From the NCBI GenBank assembly GCA_022709605.1, contig JAKLIM010000071.1:1-12954 (forward strand): a DNA stretch of 12,954 nucleotides. The letters run 5' to 3'. Shown in pieces: positions 7,231 to 12,954 of this stretch. This DNA comes from Bacteroidota bacterium. GTDB lineage: Bacteria; Bacteroidota; Bacteroidia; Bacteroidales; Paludibacteraceae. The translations under genes and the position numbers were made by a program. Every line of letters begins with the position of its first letter. The stretch's first letter is position 1. The notes beneath the pieces are model-generated. The model saw only the letters and a program-made list of their open reading frames with translations, was not told where the DNA came from and did not search any database.

Positions 7231-7306
7231 TCAAACTTTTCAAACTTTTCAAACTTTTCAAACTTTTCAAACTTTCAAACTTTTCAAACTTTTCAAACTT
7301 TCAAAC
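7231..7306 (+). repeat. Tandem repeat (CAAACTTTT)n, 9 units, ending at the xseB start
   Basis: Nine CAAAC cores separated by TTTT or TTT, period 8-9 bp, ending two bases before the xseB ATG. It matches the repeat at 311-376 in core and period. It occupies the position where the xseB ribosome binding site should be and contains no purine-rich Shine-Dalgarno sequence. The alternation of 3 and 4 T is what slipped-strand change would leave. Confidence 0.95.
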
Positions 7307-7308
7307 TC

Positions 7309-7509
7309 ATGACAAAACCAAAAATTACTTATTCAGAAGCAGTTACAGAATTAGAATCAATTCTGCTGGAACTCGAAAACAATCAGGAAGTAAATATGGA
7401 CACAATTGCCGAAAGGGTAAAACGTGCTGCCTTTTTAATGGAATTTTGCAAAAAGCAATTGCACGAATTAGATGAAGAGCTTGAAAAAATGCTCGAACAA
7501 CTTGATTAA
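7309..7509 (+). CDS. xseB: Exodeoxyribonuclease VII small subunit
   Basis: A 66-residue, strongly helical and acidic protein (MTKPKITYSEAVTELESI..., ending EELEKMLEQLD) with the XseB pattern: an N-terminal TYxEAVxELExI block (8-18), then V-N-M-D and a heptad-like second helix. With XseA it forms ExoVII, which degrades single-stranded DNA from both ends. Length fits the family. xseA, usually next to it, is not in this window; the neighbour upstream is the ClC gene 177 bp away. Its stop codon overlaps the stop codon of the convergent B3/4 gene (7506-7509), so no terminator separates the two. Confidence 0.9.
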   Translation: MTKPKITYSEAVTELESILLELENNQEVNMDTIAERVKRAAFLMEFCKKQLHELDEELEKMLEQLD

Positions 7510-8165
7510 GAAAGATATTTTATATCGTAATTTGTGAGCTTGGCATATTTTTTCAATAAATCAGAAGTAAATTCAACTGCTTGTTGCAAACCAGCAATTC
7601 CGCTGTAACTGTTTATGATTATCAGCAAATTGGAGGTGTCGTCTGTTATTTTTGTCCGTTCATTATCGCTTGTAGGTGTGCCAATTCCACCAATATTATC
7701 GCGATAAAGTGGCAAACCTTCTACATTTAACAAACCACGACCGATGGCGTCAAACTCATCATTTGCAGTTCCTGCGCCCAAATTAATATCTCCCTGAATT
7801 TTATCAGCATCGAAACCACCAATCGAAAATCCACTTTTTATAGAGACTATATTGATAATGTCGACTATCGTATTTACCTTATAAACAGGAATTTCGCGCA
7901 CAATTCGCCGACACAATGCCTCTGCTGATGGTCGGTATCGGTTCGGATCTTTCCCTAAAGTTTTGTATATTTTTCGGGTAGCAGCTATTTCCAACCGTTT
8001 ATTGATTTCTTCTAACAGATAGTTAGAGTGAATTTTTTCAATTTCAGACTCCATTACGGTCCAAAGTTCATCGGAAGTTGTAGAATTCTTAACTGCGCAG
8101 GTAATTATTCCCAATTGAATTTCGGGACAGGCTTCTTTAATTGTCGAAGAAATTTCTATATTCAT
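7506..8165 (-). CDS. B3/4 domain protein (PheT-like tRNA-binding/editing domain)
   Basis: A 219-residue stand-alone protein related to the B3/B4 domain of the phenylalanyl-tRNA synthetase beta subunit. Recognised from LGIITCAVKN near the start, the RKIYKTLGKDPNRYRPSAEALCRRIV block, and VNTIVDIINIVSIKSGFSIGGFDADKI with IGRGLLNVEGLPLYRDNIGGIGTPTSDNERTKI, which is typical of the domain. In PheT this domain edits mischarged tyrosine; the role of free-standing versions is not established, though tRNA or amino acid recognition is likely. It starts 11 bp after the pgeF stop and is the last gene of the obg-pgeF unit on this strand, a grouping seen in other Bacteroidetes. It converges on xseB with a 4 bp overlap. 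Confidence 0.85.
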   Translation of the reverse strand: MNIEISSTIKEACPEIQLGIITCAVKNSTTSDELWTVMESEIEKIHSNYLLEEINKRLEIAATRKIYKTLGKDPNRYRPSAEALCRRIVREIPVYKVNTIVDIINIVSIKSGFSIGGFDADKIQGDINLGAGTANDEFDAIGRGLLNVEGLPLYRDNIGGIGTPTSDNERTKITDDTSNLLIIINSYSGIAGLQQAVEFTSDLLKKYAKLTNYDIKYLS

Positions 8166-8176
8166 AAACTACTGAT

Positions 8177-8959
8177 TTATTTCAACATAATTCCACTTAA
8201 CATTCTACCCGATTTAATACCCAAACGACGCGCAGAAAAGAATTTTTCATTTTCGCTAAAAGTGCAAATACCGGCCATTTCAATTTGCTGTTCAGGAATT
8301 CCTGATTCAGTTAATAACCAACGATTTGCATTCCAAAGATCAAGGAATAATTCGTTGTTTCTTGTTTCAAAAAATATGTCAACCGGAAAACCGGCAACTT
8401 CAAAAGCGTGCAAAACTTCTTCACCTACATTATAAACTTGTTGCGAAATAGAGGGTCCGATTACAGCAAAAATATCATTTGGATCGCAGCCAAAATCCGT
8501 CCCCATTTTTTCAATCGTTTTAGCGGCAATTTTTCCACACGTGCCACGCCAACCGGCATGTGCCACGGCAATTACTTTATTTACAGCATCATAATACATT
8601 ATTGGAACGCAATCGGCTGTAGTAACACCTATACAAATGCCTTGTAAACTGGTAATTAATCCATCCACACCGTTTAAATATTCAATTCGCTCGTTCTTTT
8701 TTAATTGGAAAAATGTTTCATCAATATTTTTCACAACAGTATCATGCGTCTGAAAAGGAAAAATGATATTATCAGATTCAATGGAGAATTTTTTGCAGAG
8801 AATTTGAAGATTTTCATTCTGATTTTCAGCATTATCACCACTAAACGGACTGATATTAAACGATGAATAATTGCCCACACTTACACCTCCGATTCGGGTA
8901 GTGCAAAAGTGGGCAATGTTATTAAATTCGTTAAATGACTGATAGTTGATAAATGTCAT
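8177..8959 (-). CDS. pgeF: Peptidoglycan editing factor / YfiH-type laccase-domain protein (purine nucleoside phosphorylase family)
   Basis: A 260-residue member of the YfiH (Cu-oxidase_4) family, once called multicopper polyphenol oxidase. Family members act on purine nucleosides, and E. coli PgeF removes wrongly built muropeptide precursors. Zinc site residues are present: His72 in FQTHD, Cys117 in TTADCVPI and His134 in AVAHAGWRG. Other family blocks are TRIGGVSVGNY (21-31), VDGLIT, and VIGPSISQQVYNVG. Length is normal. It lies 13 bp after obg and 11 bp before the B3/4 gene, so it is mid-operon and cytoplasmic. Substrate preference cannot be read from sequence. Confidence 0.9.
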   Translation of the reverse strand: MTFINYQSFNEFNNIAHFCTTRIGGVSVGNYSSFNISPFSGDNAENQNENLQILCKKFSIESDNIIFPFQTHDTVVKNIDETFFQLKKNERIEYLNGVDGLITSLQGICIGVTTADCVPIMYYDAVNKVIAVAHAGWRGTCGKIAAKTIEKMGTDFGCDPNDIFAVIGPSISQQVYNVGEEVLHAFEVAGFPVDIFFETRNNELFLDLWNANRWLLTESGIPEQQIEMAGICTFSENEKFFSARRLGIKSGRMLSGIMLK

Positions 8960-8972
8960 GGAGAAAAATGAA

Positions 8973-10133
8973 TTATAGGTCGTCCCAACCGATTCCTCGG
9001 TATTTGCTTATATCATCGTCATCATCCTCTTCTTCGTACGGAAAGTCCTCTGTTTCATCATCATCGTAATCGTCATCCGGATTTATTTCAGGTTCTGATA
9101 ATTGCATTGGGCTGTGCGATATTTCAATGATTTTGTTCGATTCTTTGTTAATTTCCTCCCAAATCAAATCCTTTAATTCAGTGATTCCCAGACCGCTGAC
9201 TGATGAAATGAAAACTGTTTGAACATTTTCAGGAAGTTCCTTTTTAACTTCTTCAATCAACTCATTATCAAGCATATCACTTTTAGTAATGGCAAGTATG
9301 CGCTGTTTTGTTGTTAGTTCCGGATTGTAAATTTGTAATTCGTTAAGTAAAATATCAAACTCCTTTTTAATATTTTCGCTATCAACAGGTATCATAAAAA
9401 GCAATATTGAGTTGCGTTCAATATGTCGTAAAAATCTCAATCCAAGTCCTTTACCTTCCGAAGCTCCTTCGATAATACCCGGAATATCGGCCATTACAAA
9501 TGACTTTCCATCGCGATATGATACGATCCCCAAATTAGGAACTAAAGTAGTGAACGGATAATCTGCTATTTCGGGTTTTGCAGCCGAAACGACAGACAAC
9601 AAGGTTGACTTTCCGGCATTTGGAAAACCAACTAAACCAACATCGGCCAACACTTTAAGTTGTAGAATAACCGTTTTTTCAATGGAAGATTCGCCCGGTT
9701 GCGCAAATCGGGGTGTCTGATTCGTTGCAGTCCGAAAATGCCAGTTTCCCTGTCCGCCGCGACCACCTTTTATTAATACCACTTCTTCACCATCGTTGGT
9801 AATATCGCACAAAAAATCGCCGGTTTCGGCATCATATACCACTGTACCACAAGGCACATCAATAATTTTATCCTCACCTTCTTTACCAAAACTCCGGCTC
9901 AGACTTCCACCTTCACCATCTCCGGCATGAATATGTCGCGCATATTTCAAATGAATAAGCGTCCAGTGGTTTTTATTGCCCCGAAGTATAATATGACCAC
10001 CACGACCGCCATCACCACCATCAGGTCCGCCTTTTTGCGTCAATTTGTCGCGGTACAAATGTTTTGAACCGGCACCACCTTTGCCCGAACGACAGAATAT
10101 TTTTACGTAATCAACGAAATTTGAACCAGACAT
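8973..10133 (-). CDS. obg: GTPase Obg (ObgE/CgtA), 50S ribosomal subunit assembly and stringent response
   Basis: A 386-residue GTPase. The N-terminal glycine-rich Obg fold spans about 3-160 (KGGPDGGDGGRGGHI, GGRGGQGN). The G domain follows with G1 GFPNAGKST (169-177), the switch region with Thr195/Thr196 in DYPFTTLVP, G3 DIPG (216-219) with IIEGASEGKGLG, G4 TKSD (283-286) and G5 SSVSG (310-314). The C-terminus (about 350-386) is a short, very acidic tail rich in Asp and Glu in place of the OCT domain of other bacteria, as common in Bacteroidetes. Obg binds the 50S subunit and links ppGpp/GTP level to ribosome assembly. First gene of the unit obg-pgeF-B3/4. The adk gene often found upstream in Bacteroidetes is missing; a 1.1 kb gene-free region lies there instead. 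Confidence 0.97.
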   Translation of the reverse strand: MSGSNFVDYVKIFCRSGKGGAGSKHLYRDKLTQKGGPDGGDGGRGGHIILRGNKNHWTLIHLKYARHIHAGDGEGGSLSRSFGKEGEDKIIDVPCGTVVYDAETGDFLCDITNDGEEVVLIKGGRGGQGNWHFRTATNQTPRFAQPGESSIEKTVILQLKVLADVGLVGFPNAGKSTLLSVVSAAKPEIADYPFTTLVPNLGIVSYRDGKSFVMADIPGIIEGASEGKGLGLRFLRHIERNSILLFMIPVDSENIKKEFDILLNELQIYNPELTTKQRILAITKSDMLDNELIEEVKKELPENVQTVFISSVSGLGITELKDLIWEEINKESNKIIEISHSPMQLSEPEINPDDDYDDDETEDFPYEEEDDDDDISKYRGIGWDDL

Positions 10134-10182
10134 ATTTTTTATTTATTGTAAAGAAATATAAGTAAAGAGAATAATATAATGT

Positions 10183-10211
10183 CACATTAATAAAACAGTA
10201 ATGTGCTGTTT
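10183..10211 (-). promoter_or_regulatory. Overlapping inverted repeats upstream of obg
   Basis: CACATTA (10183-10189) and TAATGTG (10199-10205) form a perfect 7 bp inverted repeat with a 9 bp loop. A second stem, AAACAG (10193-10198) with CTGTTT (10206-10211), uses the second arm of the first as its loop, so only one can form at a time. It lies 50-78 bp before the obg ATG. It could be an operator or a leader structure; nothing shows which. Confidence 0.35.
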
Positions 10212-10265
10212 ATCTTCTTTTTATTTAATAGTAAATGGTTCATTTTAAAATAGTAAATACTTATA

Positions 10266-10463
10266 TATGCGGAAGCAATTTTCTTTCCCGATCTTTCACT
10301 TTCAGGCTACGAACCGGAACTTGCCAAAAAATTAGCGACTAATCATAACGTTATTCGTTTAAACATCTTTCAGCAAATAAGTGACAACAACCTTATCATT
10401 ATCGGACTTGGATTACCGACCACAACAGAATCGCAAATCCGCGCCAGCGTGTGTGGTTTTTAA
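10266..10463 (+). pseudogene. Fragment of a carbon-nitrogen hydrolase (nitrilase superfamily) gene
   Basis: An open stretch without a start codon translates to YAEAIFFPDLSLSGYEPE... continuing ELAKKLATNHNVIR and FQQISDNNLIIIGLGLPTTTES, which closely follows the beginning of Bacteroidetes nitrilase-family hydrolases (usual FFPELSLTGYEPELA, FQQISD, IIIGVG). The expected catalytic Glu of FPE is Asp here. The frame ends at TAA 10461-10463. Another frame at 10442-10558 reads WFLKGYLVIYNSDCES, which may be the C-terminal end of the same gene (family: GLLIYNT-D/E-TE) joined by an internal deletion with a frameshift; that part is uncertain. The first strand, catalytic Lys and Cys regions are absent. 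A dead remnant, not an active enzyme. Confidence 0.7.
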
Positions 10464-10566
10464 AAGGATATCTGGTGATTTATAATTCCGATTGCGAATC
10501 TTTGTATGATGACAATATTTTAAAAAAAGAGAAAACATGTTGCTGCAAATGGGAATGATGATTGTA

Positions 10567-10575
10567 TCCCATTAT
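10567..10575 (+). repeat. Left copy of a 9 bp target-site duplication (TCCCATTAT)
   Basis: Identical to 10914-10922 and directly flanks the inverted-repeat element, as a transposition footprint would. Confidence 0.75.
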
Positions 10576-10576
10576 G

Positions 10577-10596
10577 TAAGTACATGACAAAAAAAA
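10577..10596 (+). repeat. Left terminal inverted repeat of the MITE-like element
   Basis: 20 bp, perfectly complementary to 10893-10912; the inner 8 bases are an A-run. Confidence 0.85.
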
Positions 10597-10861
10597 ATAC
10601 TCTACTGATTCTTAACCACATTCAGACTATATTTATTAAAAGTAATTAAGAATTGGAACGCGGATAAGGCGGATTTAACGGATTGTCGCTGTCAAATTTT
10701 TAATCATTACGGATTTTTTTTCTGATTTTAAATTCAATAAATTGAATTTGATCCGTTCCGATAAATCAAAATCAGAAATCAAAGTAGTTGATTAATCCGA
10801 TAAAAATCCGTTTATCTATTTTATTGTTATATTATATCCGTGTAAATCAGCTTAATCCGCT

Positions 10862-10877
10862 CCCGACAACTATCGGG
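10862..10877. repeat. Small G+C palindrome CCCGA-CAACTA-TCGGG inside the element
   Basis: A 5 bp stem with a 6-base loop near the right end of the element, the only G+C-rich part in it. Stem-loops of this kind (CCCGA...TCGGG) are often seen in Bacteroidetes intergenic repeats. No T-run follows directly, so a terminator role is not claimed. Confidence 0.5.
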
Positions 10878-10892
10878 GCCGTGTTCCAATTC

Positions 10893-10912
10893 TTTTTTTT
10901 GTCATGTACTTA
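10893..10912 (-). repeat. Right terminal inverted repeat of the MITE-like element
   Basis: Exact reverse complement of 10577-10596; followed by G and then the second copy of TCCCATTAT. Confidence 0.85.
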
Positions 10913-10913
10913 G

Positions 10914-10922
10914 TCCCATTAT
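10914..10922 (+). repeat. Right copy of the 9 bp target-site duplication (TCCCATTAT)
   Basis: Matches 10567-10575 exactly; together they bracket the element. Confidence 0.75.
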
Positions 10923-11035
10923 ATAAAACTTCATAGATTGATAAAAACCATAACGATTTGATTAAAATAAAATTTTAGATTCATTTATCTGTAAGATAAA
11001 AAATGAATTCTATTAAGGTATTTATAAATTCAAAC
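10923..11035. other. Gene-free AT-rich spacer between the MITE-like element and the xylanase leader
   Basis: No open frame of note. An imperfect stem-loop at about 10978-11010 (ATTCATTTATCT with AGATAAAAAATGAAT) is the only structure seen. Confidence 0.5.
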
Positions 11036-11092
11036 AATTATCTAAATTTAAATATCCTACCCAAAGAATTATCTAAATTCAAATATTCTACC
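11036..11092 (+). promoter_or_regulatory. Pair of 26 bp direct repeats upstream of the xylanase gene
   Basis: 11036-11061 and 11067-11092 are the same 26-base sequence with two differences, at a spacing of 31 bp (about three helical turns). Both begin AATTATCTAAATT and end CTACC. They lie 36 bp before the candidate -7 element of the xylanase gene, where an activator of the kind controlling polysaccharide-use genes in Bacteroidetes could bind. The role is inferred. Confidence 0.45.
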
Positions 11093-11127
11093 GATAAATC
11101 TGTAATGATGCATTAATAATAATAGCG

Positions 11128-11135
11128 TATATTTG
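11128..11135 (+). promoter_or_regulatory. Candidate -7 promoter element TATATTTG for the xylanase gene
   Basis: Exact TAnnTTTG match, 98 bp before the ATG at 11234, giving a leader of about 90 nt. No clear -33 TTTG partner, which fits a promoter that depends on an activator but does not prove it. Confidence 0.5.
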
Positions 11136-11233
11136 CCCGAAATTTTTTGGAAGCCATATTGGTTTCAACGAACAAATTAGTAAACATGTACTTTAAAACT
11201 AATATTAAATAATCCAAATAATACTCTCTACTT

Positions 11234-12954
11234 ATGAAATTGAGATTTCTTTTACTTGCATTAGCCGCATACGGTACTATAACATCAAGTGCTCAGAACT
11301 ACACAACCGGACATCCGGCGGATGATACGAATTACGGATACCTGAAGAAATATCTGCCGCTCAAACAATACATTAATTATGGTAAGTATCCTAATTTCAA
11401 GCTGGGACTTGCCGTCGGAGCCAATGATTACCTGAACAACAGTACGGTTAAGGCGGTTGTCAATGACTATTTCACTGAGACTGTTGCTGGCAATGAAATG
11501 AAAATGTCAAGCTGTGTGAGTAGCAACGGGACTATGAATTTCGGTACCGTTACTAATTTTGTAAATACGGCAGCTGTAGCCGGAGTAAACATATACGGAC
11601 ATACGCTGGCATGGCATTCCCAACAGGCTACCGGCTACCTGAACGGTTTGATAAAGGACCTGCCTCCACTTCCGATTCAAAACAGTGACACGACCGTATG
11701 GGCGTTGATGAAATCAAAGGACTTCACACAGGAAAAGAGCATCGGTTGGACATCAGACAAAACAACGTATGGCTATACCACCTCTTTCGTCGGTGACGGT
11801 CTTCAGGTGCATACCACCAAAATTGTCAACTCATGGGAGGTTCAGTACATTGTTATGGACAACATCCCGACAGTTCAGGGTGTAACCTACAAAATGACTA
11901 TTACCGTAAAAGGATCCGCTGCCGGCAATATCCATAGTAAACTTGGAGGATGGAGCGGCGGAGCAAGTGCGGAAATACCATTCACAACGGAATGGAAAGA
12001 TGTGGTCATCAACTATACCAGCACACTCGATAACAGTTTTCTGCTTTTCCAGAACGGAGACTTTGTAGGTGACATCTGGATTAAGAACATCAAGTTTGAA
12101 AAGACCGTTCAAGGTAAGAAGGCTACCCGTAGCTGTCTCGTGTTGAATGCCACGGCAAAGAATGCGAATGTATGGGATAACCAGTTCTGGATCAAGTTAG
12201 GAAGTTTCAATCAGGGTGACACCTATGAATTCTCAGCCCAGGTGCGTGCAGACAACGAAGCGAAGGCTTCCACTCAATTACACAACGCTCCGGGAAGTTA
12301 CGTACATTATCAGGCAGTTGGTGATGTCAACTTCACAACAGAATGGAAGACAGTGACCAAAACCGGATCATTCTCTAATACTGCACAGTCCATCGCTTTC
12401 AATCTCAACGAATTTACCGGTGCCAACAACTACTATTTCGACAATGTCAGTTTCAAGGTCAATGGAGTGGAACGTGTGAACAACGGCAATTTGGATGGAA
12501 TCGATGTTTCATCGTATGCATGGAAACGCTTCGGCGCAGGCATTGTTGCACCCTCCATCTCGAACTACCGTTACGTTCAACTACCGCAGAGCATTCCATT
12601 AACGGCTCAGGTTAAGCATGACACACTAGTCTATGCCATGAACCGTTGGATTGGCGGAATGATGACAGCATGCGGCGGTAAAGTGAAAGCCTGGGACGTG
12701 GTCAACGAAGCGATCTCCGGAGGCGATTCCGACGGCGATGGTTTTTATGACCTTCAGCATTACAGCGGCAATGACGCAGATTTCTTCTGGCAGGATCACA
12801 TGGGTGACCTGGAATATGTACGTCAGGCAGTACGTTTGGCTCGTCTGCATTATGCCAATTCAATGGCTTCAAAAGGTGGTGACGATGGTAAACTGACGCT
12901 GTTTGTGAATGATTACAATCTGGAAAGTGACTGGGTCGGCAACAAAAAACTGAA
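11234..12954 (+). CDS. Secreted endo-1,4-beta-xylanase, GH10, with two carbohydrate-binding modules inside the catalytic domain (3' end beyond the window)
   Basis: 573 codons without a stop. Residues 1-20 are a signal peptide cleaved at SSA-QN; no lipobox cysteine, so probably periplasmic or released. GH10 part one (about 50-140) has KLGLAVGAND, NEMKMSS and the subsite block GHTLAWHSQ (122-130). The barrel is then broken by about 300 residues holding two modules that look like CBM4/CBM22: one about 160-290, one about 296-410, each with FTTEWK (250-255, 368-372) and ending in a W/Y-strand (IWIKNIKFE, YYFDNVSFKV). GH10 part two resumes near 455-460; WDVVNEA (487-493) holds the acid/base Glu492. 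The nucleophile Glu lies past the window end. This split layout is known for Bacteroides and Prevotella Xyn10 enzymes. It is clearly richer in G+C than the rest of the window. No SusC/SusD genes are visible on this side. Confidence 0.93.
   Translation, partial: MKLRFLLLALAAYGTITSSAQNYTTGHPADDTNYGYLKKYLPLKQYINYGKYPNFKLGLAVGANDYLNNSTVKAVVNDYFTETVAGNEMKMSSCVSSNGTMNFGTVTNFVNTAAVAGVNIYGHTLAWHSQQATGYLNGLIKDLPPLPIQNSDTTVWALMKSKDFTQEKSIGWTSDKTTYGYTTSFVGDGLQVHTTKIVNSWEVQYIVMDNIPTVQGVTYKMTITVKGSAAGNIHSKLGGWSGGASAEIPFTTEWKDVVINYTSTLDNSFLLFQNGDFVGDIWIKNIKFEKTVQGKKATRSCLVLNATAKNANVWDNQFWIKLGSFNQGDTYEFSAQVRADNEAKASTQLHNAPGSYVHYQAVGDVNFTTEWKTVTKTGSFSNTAQSIAFNLNEFTGANNYYFDNVSFKVNGVERVNNGNLDGIDVSSYAWKRFGAGIVAPSISNYRYVQLPQSIPLTAQVKHDTLVYAMNRWIGGMMTACGGKVKAWDVVNEAISGGDSDGDGFYDLQHYSGNDADFFWQDHMGDLEYVRQAVRLARLHYANSMASKGGDDGKLTLFVNDYNLESDWVGNKKL

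Larger units (their letters stand above)
10576..10913. mobile_element. MITE-like non-autonomous element, 338 bp
   Basis: The ends are inverted copies: TAAGTACATGACAAAAAAAA at 10577-10596 and its exact complement at 10893-10912, each with one further unpaired outer base. TCCCATTAT directly flanks both sides (10567-10575, 10914-10922), a 9 bp target duplication. Inside there is no usable ORF, only nested inverted repeats: AAGAATTGGAAC (10648-10659) with GTTCCAATTCTT (10883-10894); TTTCTGATTTT (10719-10729) with AAAATCAGAAA (10768-10778); and a perfect central palindrome of two 9 bp arms (10730-10749). CGGAT occurs four times in the left half and its complement ATCCG five times in the right half. 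These are marks of a transposase-less element moved by a transposase elsewhere. The IS family cannot be named from memory. Confidence 0.8.

Noticed and set aside
8028..8647. Plus-strand open frames across the B3/4 and pgeF genes
   Set aside because: Antisense to two well-matched families; no start signals and no resemblance to a known protein.
10134..11233. tRNA, rRNA or other known RNA gene in the gene-poor region
   Set aside because: No cloverleaf, no TTCGA-type T-loop in context and no rRNA-like sequence was seen; structure there is explained by the MITE-like element.
11831..12850. Minus-strand open frames inside the xylanase gene
   Set aside because: Antisense to a well-supported GH10/CBM reading frame; no recognisable protein.

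Overview
The window looks like chromosomal DNA of an AT-rich Bacteroidetes bacterium, most likely Bacteroidales or a close relative; I cannot place it more finely. The evidence is the gene families (DUF1015 protein, obg-pgeF-B3/4 cluster, Obg with a long acidic tail, secreted GH10 xylanase with carbohydrate-binding modules inside the catalytic domain), exact matches to the Bacteroidetes -7 element TAnnTTTG upstream of several genes, and the lack of strong Shine-Dalgarno sequences.

Layout: (a) 1-208, minus strand, the start of a lipoprotein with a probable TPR region. (b) 227-417, three kinds of short tandem repeat between that gene and the next. (c) 419-1666, minus strand, a DUF1015 protein with its own promoter. 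(d) 1667-2251, a divergent spacer with promoters for both sides. (e) 2252-5234, plus strand, a tight run of three genes: radical SAM enzyme, threonylcarbamoyl-AMP synthase (tsaC) and a polyprenyl-phosphate sugar-1-phosphate transferase. (f) 5353-7131, a ClC-type chloride channel or transporter with CBS domains. (g) 7231-7306, a CAAAC-type tandem repeat touching the start of (h) xseB at 7309-7509. (i) 7506-10133, a minus-strand operon obg, pgeF and a B3/4-domain protein, convergent with xseB. (j) 10134-11233, a 1.1 kb region without an intact gene, holding a decayed nitrilase-family gene fragment and a 338 bp MITE-like element with about 20 bp inverted ends and a 9 bp target duplication. (k) 11234 to the end, the first 573 codons of a secreted GH10 xylanase, visibly richer in G+C than the rest.

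Most of the window is housekeeping: tRNA t6A synthesis, ribosome/GTPase function, cell-wall precursor clean-up, DNA repair and ion transport. The accessory signals are the envelope glycan transferase paired with a radical SAM enzyme, the short tandem repeats in two 5' leaders, and the right-hand block in which a gene relic, a non-autonomous mobile element and a compositionally distinct xylanase lie side by side, as expected of a site that has received foreign DNA. I did not find a clearly new multi-gene system. The best leads are the MITE-like element, the shared CAAAC repeats and the radical SAM/tsaC/glycosyltransferase operon.
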